Shown here one piece after another: positions 48,257 to 60,164 of a stretch of 64,000 bases of DNA. Each line of letters opens with the position of its first letter. Position 1 is the stretch's first letter. A program made the position numbers and the translations under genes. The stretch covers positions 868,001 to 932,000 of the forward strand of contig CM057229.1 of assembly GCA_029891385.1 (NCBI GenBank), written 5' to 3'. The notes below the pieces were generated by a model. The model had not been told where the DNA came from. It did no database searches and saw only the letters and a list, made by a program, of their open reading frames with translations. Source of the DNA: Erythroxylum novogranatense (lineage: Eukaryota > Streptophyta > Magnoliopsida > Malpighiales > Erythroxylaceae).

Positions 48257-50930
48257 TTTGAGAGTCAGGCATTAACCGCACTGTCCTTGTCCTTATTCCT
48301 AAGATCCCCTCTCCTACTTCCCTCACTCAGTTTCGACCGATAGCGCTTTGCACTGTGCTTTATAAAGCCCTCACCAAGATTTTATCTCTTCGACTCCAAC
48401 CATACCTGACGGCGCTGGTAAGCCCGACCCAGTGCAGCTTTATGCCTGGACGTCTTATTACCGATAATATCATCATCATCCAGGAAGTGCTTCACTCCAT
48501 GAAGGCAAATCTGGTCGGACGGGGATGATGGCGATCAAGGTGGACCTCGAGAAGGCGTATAATCGCCTCAATTGGAACTTCATTCGAGCTACTCTTCACG
48601 ATATTGGTCTTCCTGCCTCGTTTATTTCACTCATCATGAAATGCATTACTACGGTGTCCTTTCAAGTGAACTGGCAAGGAGAGCTTAGCGAGGCCTTTCA
48701 GCCTTCTCGGGGTCTTCACCAAGGCGACTCTCTTTGCCCGTATCTTTTTGTGCTGTGTATAGAACGGCTCGGCTACGTGATTTCTCACGCGGTGTCCTCT
48801 GATAGTTGGCGTCCAGTCTGCTTGAGTAGGAACGGGCCCCCTCTTTCCCACTTATTCTTTGCCGACGATCTCATTCTCTTTTCGGAGGCTTCTATTTACC
48901 AAGTTCAAGTGGTTCGGGGTATTTTGGATTTGTTCTGCACCGCTTCGGGACAACGTGTGAATACAAAGACGTCGTTTTGTTACTTCTCCAAAAACGTCCC
49001 CATTTCGACTAGCCGAGCCTTAAGTCGTGCGCTCGCGTTCTCTCGAACTACCGACCTAGGCGGTACTGGGGTTCCCCCCGCACAATGGGTCAAGAAGGCG
49101 ACTTACCAAAGACATTTTAGATACGATTCATACCGCTTGTCGATGAGCCCTTCACTTTGTTTTCTTTGGCGGGTCACCTTGGTGCAATCGGTCATCGCGG
49201 CCATCCCGAACTACACGATGCAGACAGTTCGGTTACCACGTGGCTTGTGTGATGCTCTTGAACAAGCTATGCGGAGATTTTTGTGGGGCTCATCACATGA
49301 TGGTACCAAGATTATCCTGGTTAGCTGGGAGGAGGTTTGTCAGCCCAAGACTCATAGGGGATTGGGCATCCGGAGGATTCGGGAGATGAACGACGCCTTC
49401 CTAGCAAAACTCGACTGGACCTTGATAGCCAATCCTCATACCTTATGGGTTCAGGTACTCTCTAGCAAATATGGTTTTGATGCTCACTGCATTCCGTCCT
49501 CCCTTAATTCCTCGGGGGGTTCGATGGTGTGGCGGAGTATTGCGGCGACTTAGCATCTCGTTATTCAAGGAAGGCAATGGCGAATCGGCAATGGCAAGTC
49601 GACACGTTTCTAACTCAACCATTGGGTCACGGGAGTTGGCCCTCTCCTTTCCCATTCTACTCAGCCCATCCCGGACCGCCTGCTTAACCACAACATTCGA
49701 CACTATGTGGATCCCACGGGACAATGGAACTTGGCTGCCTTAAGGGGGTTCCTCTCCCCTTTCATTTGCCGCTCTATAGCTGGCATGTTTCCTCCTTCCC
49801 CTCTCCAGGGTGCTGACAGGATCGTTTGGGGCGCCACTGATCATGGGCACTTTACAGTTACTTCTGCATACGCTCTGCTGTTGGGTCCCACGACTAAGAC
49901 TCCGCATGGGGTGTGGAGGGCCATTTGGCAGTGGTCGGGGTCCCATCGGGTGAGCTCTTTTTTATGGTTACTAGCGAAAGATCGCTTGCTTAGTAATCAA
50001 CAAAGGATGCGGCGTCATCTCACTGCAGACAGTACCTGTCCCCACTACTCCCACAAAGAATCATCTCTTCATGTTATTCACAACTGTTCGCTCGCTCGCC
50101 AAGTGTGGGACATTTTTCCGTCGGACATCGTTACCTCGTCTGCCTTTGCTCTGCCCACCCGTGATTGGATGCATACCAACCTACTCCAGTGTCGACGCGT
50201 GCATGACCAGGAGTGGGCCCTGTTTTTTGGATTGACCTGCTGGTTCCTTTGGACCTGAAGGAATAAAACTATTTTTTATTCTACTTTTGTTCGTCCCACC
50301 TCACCCTTGTTTCTTATCTTATCTTTTGCAGATCAGGTTCAGAAGGCAGTCGACCGTCACAGCCTGAGCCACACCGTTTCTCGCCCATGCCGGGTTCAAC
50401 AGATCGGTTGGAGTCGACCGAAGGTAGGCTGGGTCAAGCCCAACACGGATGGGGCTTGTAATCCTACACAGTGCACGACTTCAGCTGGAGGTCTTATACG
50501 CGACAGTGACGGTAGTTGACGAGGTGGGTTCTCCCAGCTCATAGGGTGGTGCTCAGCGCAGTCAGCAAAACTCTGGTCCGTATACACAGGTCTATCCTTA
50601 GCTTGGAGATTGGGCTTCCGTCGGATTGAGCTAGAGGTGGACTCGATGGGGGTGCACCAGCTCCTGTCCTCTGTGACATCCCGCTCTCAGTCGGGCAACC
50701 CTCTTATCATGGGTATCTGGGAACTCTTCAACCGAAATTGGTATGTTGTTCATCGTCATATATACCGAGAGAGCAACAGATGTGCGGACTGGCTCGTCGA
50801 CCCGACACGTCAGGACGACATAGGCTTCACTTATTTTGATGTACCACCCTCAGGGTGCCACAGTCTCCTTTTAGAAGATATGTCGGGATCAATTTTCTCT
50901 GACTCATTTAGCTTTCGGTGTTTTCTTTTC
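48257..50930 (+). pseudogene. LINE ORF2, 3' part (RT, zf-RVT, RNase H)
   Basis: RT continues from the split. The longest open block (48525-49553) has MMAIKVDLEKAYNRLNWNF, LHQGDSLCPYLFVLCIERL and the catalytic FFADD. It runs on through the thumb region (MQTVRLPRGLCDALEQAM). A frame change leads to the zf-RVT block (49707-50258), with CPHYSHKESSLHVIHNC, in which one cysteine is replaced. RNase H (about 50420-50920) has NTDGACN and YRESNRCADWL, with a stop near 50518. Confidence 0.85.
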
Positions 50931-50950
50931 CCTTTATGCAAAAAAAAAAT

Positions 50951-51570
50951 CTCACACCCATGAGCATGTTATTATCATTTAATAATTATTATTTAATAAT
51001 TATTATTTAATTATTAATTATGATATTATTCATTATTAAATATTATTAAATATTTTATTTATGTTATTATTGATTATAAATTATTACATGATTTTAATAA
51101 TTTTATTATTAATTAATTATTAATTGTTTATTATGTAATTATTATTTAATAATAAACAAGCCACAATCGTGTAGGTATAATTATAATTGATTAATATACT
51201 TAATATTTTAATATTAATATCTAGTACTTAATAACGATGGATGGACGAATACGCAATATATGACAAATGAAGGTCAAACTAATAAAAATTTCGTGGTTAA
51301 CTTGACCTTGGCGAGTTTCGCTTGTTGCCCTCGTGCTTGAGAATAATAAATAATAAATAATAACATACATAATAATTAATTGTTAATAATTAATGATTAT
51401 TTAATTAATTGATCATATTTTAGTAAATTTTTAATTAATTGATTATATATTAATTATATGCAATTATATTTTAATTAACTAATCAATTATATTTTAAGTA
51501 TATTTAATTAAAAATTTGTCACAGGCATTATAATAACATAAGTAATAATTAATTGTTAATAATTAATAAT
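50951..51570. other. AT-rich repetitive spacer
   Basis: It starts with a block nearly identical to 32444-32480 and continues as runs of aat/att trinucleotides. No gene is visible. Confidence 0.6.
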
Positions 51571-51575
51571 TAATT

Positions 51576-52160
51576 TGTGAGATTCCACATCGGTTGGAGA
51601 GGAGAACGAAATACGTCTTATAAGGGTACGAATACCTCTCTCTTACAGACGTATTTTTCATGGCTTAATGCACCGGATCCTATCAGAACTCCAAAGTTAA
51701 TTGTGCTTGGAAGAGAGTAGTTCTAGGATGGGTGACCTCCTAAGAAGACCTCGGGAAAAGCAAAATTGTGAGGGCTTGGTTGGGCCTAAACCCAAAACGA
51801 ATAATATCTGTAAGCGAGTGATCTAGGGTGTTACAGATGGTATCAGAGCCAGTACTCAAACCGTTGTGCCAGCTAAGCTGGGCCCTAAGGGGGGTGGAGA
51901 GTGTGAAATTCCACATCGGTTGGAAAGGGGAACGAAGTACGCCTTATAAGGGTACGAATATCTCTCTCTTACAAATGCGTTTTTCATGGTCTAATGCATC
52001 GGATCCCATCAGAACTCAGAGGTTAACTATGCTTAGGTGAGAGTAGTTTTTGGATGGGTGACCTCTTGGGAAGATCTCGGAAAAGCAAAACCGTGAGGAC
52101 TTGGCTGAGCCAAGGCCCAAAGTGGACAATATCTGTTAACGGGTGATCTGGGATGTTACA
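51576..52160 (+). mobile_element. Cassandra TRIM retrotransposon (complete)
   Basis: This is a 585-bp non-coding element. LTR1 is 51576-51835 and LTR2 is 51902-52160, both bounded by TGTGA...GTTACA. An exact tRNA-iMet PBS (TGGTATCAGAGC) lies at 51838-51849, and a purine-rich stretch lies just before LTR2. Flanks TAATT (51571-51575, 52161-52165) form the target duplication. Both LTRs contain a 5S-rRNA-derived segment, the hallmark of Cassandra. It depends on proteins from other elements. Confidence 0.95.
51672..51770 (+). ncRNA. 5S-rRNA-derived promoter segment in Cassandra LTR1
   Basis: The segment follows nuclear 5S rRNA from ggatcctatcagaactcc through a box-A-like agttaattgtgcttgg, an intermediate-element-like gagtag, and a C-box ggatgggtgacctcct. 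A second copy lies in LTR2 (about 51999-52095). These are RNA polymerase III internal promoter parts, not a functional 5S gene. Confidence 0.85.
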
Positions 52161-52165
52161 TAATT

Positions 52166-52435
52166 AATCAATTAATTATATATTAATTATTATTTGTTAT
52201 ATTTTAATTAATTATATTTAATTAATAAAATAAAATATAACATTGTTACAGATGCGACTCGCGTGACATTTAAGTCACACATGTGATTTCCAAACAATGA
52301 ATAATAACATTTAATTATATTTTAATTAATCAATCTATTAATTATATTATAATTAGTCAATTAATTATATATAAATTATATTTAATAAAGATTGAGAAAA
52401 TATATCCATTAATTATATTTTGGAGTATTCCCATA
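52166..52435. other. AT-rich spacer
   Basis: The DNA consists of attaatt-type runs with one more copy of the tcacacatgtga motif near 52276. No gene is visible. Confidence 0.5.
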
Positions 52436-52439
52436 AGCT

Positions 52440-53055
52440 TTTCATGGTTGCGGTTTGGCATAGTCAAGTAAATATTGGCCACCGCCTTTGAGGGGAGCAA
52501 TTTCTAGGTTAGCGCAAACCTTCTCTCGGGTGGGTTAGATTAAATACAGATGGAGCGTCCAAGCGATCGTCTTCTTCAGCCACAGTCGGTGGGCTCCTGC
52601 ATGATAGTTCGGGCATTTGGCTTGATAGTTTCGTCCAGAATCTTGGCTGGTGTTCTTCTATTTCTGCTGAACAGTGGGAGGTTTTTTTCGAGCTTTAGTT
52701 TGCTTAGAATCTAAGTTATTGTCGGATTGAACTAGAAGTGGATTCTCTAGCAGTTCTTCATATGCTGTCATCCTCGGCTCAACAATCCTCGTCTCTCAAT
52801 CCCTTAGTAATGAATATCAATGAGTTGTTTACTCGAAACTGAGTCGTGGCTCATCGTCACATTTATCGGAAGAATAATCGTTGTGCCGACTGGCTTACCA
52901 ACTTTGCCGATCCATTTATCTTAGGAGTCACTACGTTAAAGACTACACCTACAGGTGTCTCTCTATTCTTCCAGAGGATATGTTGGAGTCTGTCTCTCTA
53001 CTAGCATAGACTTATAATTTATCTTGTATTTTCTGTCTTTGTATTTAAGAAAGAA
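52440..53055 (+). pseudogene. LINE 3'-end fragment (RNase H remnant)
   Basis: The plus strand resembles the RNase H tail of the other LINEs, with tgtgccgactggctta (CADWL) at about 52880-52895 and a NTDGA-like region near 52540. Several stops interrupt it. It is more diverged than the other fragments. Confidence 0.7.
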
Positions 53056-53059
53056 ACAT

Positions 53060-54785
53060 AATTTGGGTCAAAAAGACAACACTGGATTGTTTCCCGCAGA
53101 TTCATGATCCCAACTTCAAGCGTCTTTACATTCTTGAACAACATCTCAAGCTTCGTCGATTTATCTAAGGTTTTCAGAACTGAAGATGAAACGATGGGAA
53201 AAGTTAAGAAAACATTAAAAATACGAGCGAGAACATTTGTGAGAAAGTAGAACTTCAAAAAAAAGAAACAACATGCTAATTCTTCTTAACCTCATTAAGA
53301 AGAAATATCCTTTGAAATTGTTGGATTTGAGATTTTAAATGAGCAGCAATTTTAGAGCATTAAAAGGAACTTCATGGGTTTTATGTATAAACTATTGATG
53401 AAGAAAGATTGAAGAAAGCAGGAAAGAAAAGATTACGAGAGTTTAAGGAGGAGACGGAGAAAACAAATTCATCTGTTCAGGTCGATAGGTTTTCATTTAA
53501 TGCCGAAGAAAGGATAATTTATTGCTAAAATTTATTAATGCGGCTGGGCCTGGGCGGGCTGGTAGTTAAATGGATAGGTTTTATTTATTGCTGGAGAAAG
53601 ATTGAAGAAAGCAGGAGAGATTACAAGAAGATTGATTTATTGATTAAAGAAAGCATGAGACATTGGAGGAAGAGACGGCTTAATAGGTTTTCATTTAAGG
53701 GATTGATTTATTGATTAGATGGCGATGCATAAATAAGGAAAATTTATTTATTGAAAATTTTTATTACATTTGAGATTTGGGCAGTTGCCAATTTATTAGC
53801 CAAGATTTATGTCGGCATTTATATTTAAAAGTTAATAGAATAAATAAATAAATAAAATATGTATTGTATGCGTGCCACAGGTGCATAATATATTATAGTT
53901 AACCAATCCATTAATTTTATTTAATTAATGAATTAAATTCTTATTTTAATTAATTGATATTATTATTATTATTATTGTTATTATTAATAAGATTGTGAAT
54001 TGTCACGGCTGTATCTTGTACATATATACGTAATATATTATAATTAATCAGTAAATAAATTTTTTATTAATGATACAAGAAACTTTTAATCAACTAAAAA
54101 CTTAATCAATATTTAAATTTAATATATATATGTGTCATAAATTCATAATATATTATAATTAACCAATAAATTAATTATCATTTAATTAATGAATTAAATA
54201 ATTATTTTTAATTAATTGATATTATTATTATTGTTGTTGTTATTAATTAGGTTGTAATTGTCAAGTTATAATTTTTCTTATGAATTATGGAATAAATTTT
54301 GTATTGTATTATTTCGTAATTAATGGGAATTATTATTATTACTAATCATGGTGACCGTGCATATGTACATGTATACATAATATATTATAATTTAATTATT
54401 TATTATTTATTTAATGAATTAAATAATAATTATTATTATTGTTATTATTATTAATAATGGTGGCATGCTATGCATAGAGTAGTTAATTGAATGTTGAGTC
54501 AAAATTAAAATAAAAAAGAAATTATGCATGTGAGCACAGGCGTGACGACGATGAGATAGAACCAACCTATTAATTATATTTTAATTAATCAATTAATTAT
54601 ATATAAATTATATTTAATTAAAAATGACAAAAATATGCTAATTATATTTTAAAAAATTAATTAATTATAATTTTCAATATTAGCTCTCTATTTAGAAGAA
54701 CAAAATATTCTAAAATGACACCTAAATCCTAAGTTTAGGTAACATGGACCATTCACCAATTAAAAATGAACACAAGGCACACTCC
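53060..54785. repeat. AT-rich region with degenerate long repeats
   Basis: Two imperfect copies of a ~200-bp block (gaagaaagattgaagaaagcagg...) lie near 53400 and 53585. A block headed by taatatattata recurs near 53884, 54029, 54144 and 54376, with trinucleotide att/tta tracts between. No gene was recognised. Confidence 0.6.
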
Positions 54786-54789
54786 AATG

Positions 54790-54985
54790 CATAAAATGTT
54801 GAGGAAAGTCTACACGAAAGATGAGGGCTCCAAAACTTAAATGCGTACTTCTTGATTTACGTACTTGGTGGAGACCTGAAAGTGAAAGCTTTATCCCTAC
54901 AGGAAGTTGCAAGATAATTTGGCCGAAAGAGTTGAAGCAATTTCCGTGTGTGGTATCAGGTGGCTGCATTCTCGGAACAGAATTT
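54790..54985 (-). pseudogene. Duplicated fragment of the unknown plant gene at 8873-10213
   Basis: The minus-strand frame reads SVPRMQPPDTTHGNCFNS, FGQIILQLPVGIKLSLSGL and HQVRKSRSTHLSFGALIF, nearly identical to part of the last exon at 8873-9571. On one side it breaks at tctcggaacag and joins sequence equivalent to ~10283. About 830 bp were therefore lost at a short shared gaa. Confidence 0.85.
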
Positions 54986-55184
54986 GAACAGGTGCTCCAA
55001 CGCCACAAAAGAAGGCCAACTAAGTGGGTGCTTTTTCTGATTCTTAAAGGTGTTATCCTTAGCCCAAGGGAGCAAATGAATTAGTGGAGCACTTAAGATC
55101 ATACTTGATGGCTTGATTCCAGTCCTACCTCAAGTACTAACACTCACTGGTTCACCATTCCTTGATTGATAAATGATCAAAGCT

Positions 55185-55855
55185 CCTTTTCCTGGCCAAG
55201 TTCTTCCGCACCGGCTGTTTTTAATGTTGTCCGACTGAGTTTCCTAACCTCTGCTTCGATTAGTCACGCTCGGCTGACCCCTCGGTTATGTTCTGAATGC
55301 TGTTTTGGGTGGTGCCCGCCTATCTCAGGGTGAGTTAAGTTGAATACGGATGACACATGTTGCAGAGACACATCTTTGGCTACTGCAGAGGGTCTTCTTA
55401 GGGACAGTTGTGAAGCTTGACTTGGTGGTTTTGCTCAGTTTATCGGCCGATGTTTCCCAGTTATGGCTGAGCTCTGGGCTGTCTACTCGGGTCTCCTCTT
55501 GGCCTGGAACCTTGGCTTCCTGCATGTGGTGCTGGAGCTGGACTCTATTGTGGTGATCAAGCTCCTCTCTGATGACCCGCAGCTCTCTCTCACTCTCAAT
55601 CCTCTTGTCCGGGGTATCAATGAGCTTCTGACTCGAAACTGGGTTGTTTTCCCTCGACACACTTACCGAGAGGATAACCGGTGTGCAGACTGGCTCGCGA
55701 AACATACTTTTAATTTGAGCCTGGGGCACATCTTTTTTGACATAGCACCTCTTAGGTGTGCTACTCTCCTTCTGGCGGACTTAGCCGGGGGTAACCTCCC
55801 TCGACGTACTTTGTAATTTGACTTTTGTAATTTATGATTTCCCTTGTATCAAAAA
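55185..55855 (+). mobile_element. Short LINE 3' end with target duplication
   Basis: The LINE tail (RNase H, MAELWAVYSGLLLAWN and YREDNRCADWLAKH) ends in an A-run near 55850. It interrupts unit sequence that is continuous at ~10480. The repeated flank atcaaagct(t)cctt lies on both sides (about 55175-55193 and 55862-55878). It is strongly 5'-truncated. Confidence 0.85.
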
Positions 55856-56334
55856 AAATAATAATCAAAGCTTCCTTCTGTCTTCCAGCATGAGAACAGC
55901 TGGTCAAACTGACAGTTCAAGCTCGAGCTCAAACACAAGTCATTCAAAATGAATGGACTGAATCATATTTGACCATACTCAAACTCGAATTAGAGCCTGA
56001 ATTTTTTCCATCCTGACCGTTGCCACACTTTTGCGAGTGTATTTCCACTTCTAAATGCTTATTCTTATCAAAGGATTGAATCAAGTTCCATTTAACCGAG
56101 TTTAAGAAACACAATCATTCGAAACATATGAACTAAATTATATTCGAAACATATGAACTAAATTATATTTGACCAAACTCTAAACCTGGTCCGAACCTGA
56201 ATTTTTTTCCGTTTGGACTGCTACTACCCCTTCCCAAGCGTATGTCCGCTCGTAGACGCTCACTCTTGTCAGTTTCCTCGGCAAGTTTCTTAAGGTACTC
56301 TACATTCATAGGAGTTTCCAAACGCAAGATTGGC

Positions 56335-56480
56335 AAAGTCAAGAATTTGGGTCGCACAATCACTAGTCAATAGAATATGCCTTTCTCTCATGCCTTTCTT
56401 TGTTCATGGTTCGATATTCTGGTGTCTTAGGCGTAGAGGAACCACACCAATCCATCCCGAACTTGGTGGTTAAACTCTAA
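56335..56480 (+). other. Plastid DNA insertion (NUPT) carrying the 5' half of plastid rrn5
   Basis: The sequence 56415-56478 reads as the first ~64 bases of chloroplast 5S rRNA, including ggcgtagaggaaccacacc and cccgaacttggtggttaaac. About 80 bases of presumed upstream spacer precede it. The equivalent sites near copies 2, 4 and 5 (for example 10881-10895) lack it. It is a nuclear insert, not a gene. Confidence 0.85.
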
Positions 56481-56753
56481 TAGACCATTCCACTTTCGGA
56501 GGTCTTTTTTAATGGAGGATCATGAAAAGCCAAGCACAGCAAGTTATTGAGGTTCCCACAACATAATTTAAAAGCACGGTACCATAAACGAACAGCTTAC
56601 TTATCATATTACATGATGGAAGGACACACTTTAGGTGTAGGAACATGGTGAAAGTAAAATAACAAATTGTTTGCATTACAGTAACCCGGAACAGCCAAGT
56701 ACAAAAGATAAAATAAGGAACTAGAAGATATCACAAATGTTCTTTGCCATGAC

Positions 56754-59077
56754 TTACTCAAAGGCCCACTGGTTCTCTCGGCGAACTTCTTCCTCTCCTT
56801 CAGGTGTAAAATTATTCTTGATGTTGAAAAACTTGAGGATCTCCTCGGGAGTTTTTCCCTTGATCATGTCTGCAACCGTCTGACAAGTGAGATCCAGCAA
56901 ATTCTTTATGTTCAGAAAATTTGCAGCCTGAAAGTAAGGAAAAGTTGCAATCGGTGTGACTCCTTTCATTCTAATCACGCATACAAAAGCCAGAGCAATG
57001 GTTGCATAATACTGCATTAATATATTGCTGTCTACTGTTCCACCCATCGGACTCATGTACGCACAAAATAAGGGAGTGCGGAAAGTTGCACAAACTAAAC
57101 AACAAATAAGATTCAGGCCTCTTAATCCCTATTGCAAGAAGCTCATGCTCTCAGCATGCCCTTGCCTCTGAGTTTCGACAGCTGTATGCAGGCTTCGATT
57201 TAGGGAAGTGACAACTTAACCATCACTGGAAGTGATTGTTTGAGATCCATTACATTATACATCCTCCAAAGCACACAAGTCATGCCACAGGTAGCAATCA
57301 TAATAGCAGAAACATTTTAGGAGTATCAATTCACCGACATTAGTACTTACGTCAGAGCAAGTTTGAAAGTAAGTGGTCTCAGAAAAAGAAAGCGGGGAAA
57401 CTTTGCCTTTACATAGTTGCCAGATCCATTTCCGTTTTCTCTAAAGTGATGTAAGGGATACCTCAACTGCATTTATCTGGAAGACATTTTTCCATTCATC
57501 AAACAGGTGATGGCATTTCATGTGGCTTTTTCCAACTTGAACCCACCATGCATAGGGGATTCATGACGAAGCAATATAACTTTTCTTTTATTCCGTTACT
57601 TCTATAAGGTTATATGATAATATCTATCATCTCTGATCTAGTGATCTGTTGCTCAAAAAAATTAAAATAAGAGTTTAATATATTACTCTTTAAAGTTCAA
57701 GAAGATTCCAAAAGATCACTGCTGAACTTAACCATATCCGGGTCGATCAAAGAAGCAAGTTAGGTAATAAAAACTAAAATAGAAGCAAGTAATAAAGACA
57801 AAAATAAGCATTTAATATATAGAACGCAGGAAGTTCAATGAGATAACCAAAAAATTAGCCACAAACTTAACCATATCTCAGCCAATCATAGAAGCATGTT
57901 AATTAACTAATATAAAAACAATCATTTAATAAACAACTGTTAAAGTTGAATGAGATACCCAAAACTAGCCCCGAACTTAACCACATCAGCCCAATCAAAG
58001 AAACAAGTTCAAAAATATTAAGATAAGCATTAAACATACAACTTTCAAATTTCAATGAGATGCCCAAAAGCATAGCTAAACCTAAGCATATCAAGGCGGA
58101 TCAAAGAAGCTATAGCTTTTTAACAGATATAAGACAAGCATCGCATACAAATATTAAACTTTAAACCAGTTTCCAAAAATTCACTTCCAAATTCAACCAT
58201 ATTGGTCCAAATCTATAAAGAGCAAGTAAATCAACAACTTTTCAAAAGATTTCTTAAATTGCCTCTAAAGTTGGAGACAATAAAGCTCAAAATGCAGAGA
58301 AGTTGTCTGAGAACTGCCTTCAAATGACTAACTTAGAACACATTCGATGAACAAAGCCCATAGTAGTGCATCTCACATAATGCTTGAACTTCTAGGGTTT
58401 TGTTGTTGTACCTTCAAGGCTAGGTCCCACAGGCTACAGGCGACAAGATTGAAACTTCCTAATTCAACAAAACGAGTTCTCATCCAACAAATTCATCTTC
58501 CAACTAATTAGAGAAAACTTACTATTTTCTTTTTTCCAAAAAACAAAAGAAAGTAGTAAAATCACTATACCTAAGAACCTTACAAGCTGATTACCATATT
58601 CTAACCAAAAGAGGATCAAACACCACACAATTTACTAAAACAAGCTGAAACCCCTCAACAATCAGACCGAGAACAAACCAAGATCACAAACCCTAACACG
58701 CAGTTCACCAAATCAACATCCAAAATTCAATATTCGAATCGGAAAAGAAAAAGGAAACAACAAAGAAAAAACAAATAAATCAAACTAACCAGGATAAGAT
58801 CGAAGAGGGTAGCCTGATAAACTTTGATGAACTCGGCATCCCAAGCCTCCAAGTCGGAGGAGCGATCGTCAGACTAAGTCGTCTCCACATGCTTCTTACA
58901 ATACTCGATGACCTTAGAAAGGATCTTGCTGGTCACATTGGTGAGAGGGATGTCATTGTCAGCACAACCATCTTCTATCATGTTCTTTAATATCTGAGAT
59001 TGGCGCGCCACCGCCTCGTGGACATAGAAGGGCTCACCGTCAGAGCTCTTTAGACTGATCTTTCCAGTGTTTGACAT
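56754..59077 (-). pseudogene. SKP1-like copy 3, nonsense codon
   Basis: Exon 1 is 58790-59077 and exon 2 is 56754-56927, with the same splice sites as copy 2. Exon 1 starts [17 protein letters not shown]. It has a TAG at codon 68, where copies 2 and 4 have CAG (VETPQSDD versus VETT*SDD), and lacks six codons of the acidic insert. The frame after the stop is intact through [11 protein letters not shown], and exon 2 ([20 protein letters not shown]...ENQWAFE) is complete. Only one disabling change is therefore visible, which suggests recent loss. Its upstream region resembles that of copy 4, not copies 1 and 2. Confidence 0.88.
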
Positions 59078-60009
59078 GACAATTTGAGTTACATAGTAAC
59101 CTTCTCTGCGAATTCAACGGAGGCAGATACTTTCGGGTCAATCACATGGAGTAATGGAAATTACAAAGTTCGGATTCCATTTGTTGTAAGCGGTGCGAGT
59201 AGTTAGATAAAAGTGAACTTGAAAGTGAATTTTTAAAGACAAACACATTGCACGAAACGTAATTAAACTAATCCTTGTTGCCTCAATGAAGTAGGTAAAG
59301 AAATAATGTGAAAAATGCTTGCCAAAGTGGCCAGAAAAAAACAAAAAGTTTCATGAATCAAGTTTGATTTAGGCAGGTTCAAGCTCGAGCTCAAACATAG
59401 TCATTCGAAATGAATGAACCGAATCATGTTTGACCAGAATTAGAGCCTGAATTTTTTCCATCCTGACCATTGCCACTCTTTTGCGATTGTATTTCTACTT
59501 CTAAATGCTTATTCTTATCAAAGGAATGAATCAAGTTCCATTTAACCGAGTTCAAGAAACACAATCATTTGAAAAAAATGAACTAAATTATGTTTGACCA
59601 AACTCCAATCCTGGTCCGAACCTGAAATTTTTTCCATTTGGACCGTTGCTACTCCTTCGCAAGTGTACGTCTGCTCCTAAAAGCTCTCACTCTTGTCAGT
59701 TTCCTCGGCAAGTTTCTTAAGGTAATCTACATTCATAGGAGTTTCCTAATGCAAGATTAGCATAGATCATTCCACTTTGGATATTAATGGAGGATCATGA
59801 AAAGCCAAGCACAGCAAGTTATTGAGGTTCCCATAACATAATTTAAAAGCACGTATTCATCATATTACATGATGGAAGGTCACAGTTTAGGTGTGGGAAC
59901 ATGGTGAAAGTAAAATAACAAATTATTTGCATTACAGTAACCGAGAACAGCCAAGTACAAAAGGTAAAATAAGGAACTAGAAGATACCACAAATTTTATT
60001 TGCCATGAC
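59078..60009. other. Upstream region of copy 3 and unit spacer
   Basis: The part 59078-59345 closely matches 62833-63105 upstream of copy 4. The rest (59346-60009) is the shared unit spacer. The minus-strand phrase TPMNVDYLKKLAEETDKS is again present near 59690-59745. No gene is assigned. Confidence 0.55.
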
Positions 60010-60164
60010 TTACCCAGACTCATCCTCTTCTTCAGGTGGAAAATCATTCTTGATGTTGAAATTCTTGCGGGCTGTCTGACAAGTTAGATCCAGCAAACAC
60101 TTTATCTCCAGATAATTTGCAGCCTGAAAGCAAGGAAAAGTTGCAATTGGTGTGACACTGATAG

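Larger units (their letters stand above)
32930..50950 (+). mobile_element. 5'-truncated L1-like LINE, split by a gypsy element
   Basis: The pieces are about 32930-33955 and 48257-50950, with CGAAG duplicated at the split. It lacks ORF1 and most of the endonuclease and ends in an A-run at 50941-50950. It is related to the LINE at 2440-8508: the shared phrases include FRSQSAWLTHDSF, KELFWHQRS and CADWL. The 5' boundary is approximate. Confidence 0.85.

Noticed and set aside
56415..56478. Organellar or nuclear 5S rRNA gene
   Set aside because: Only the first half of plastid 5S is present, inside nuclear array sequence, so it is an inserted fragment.
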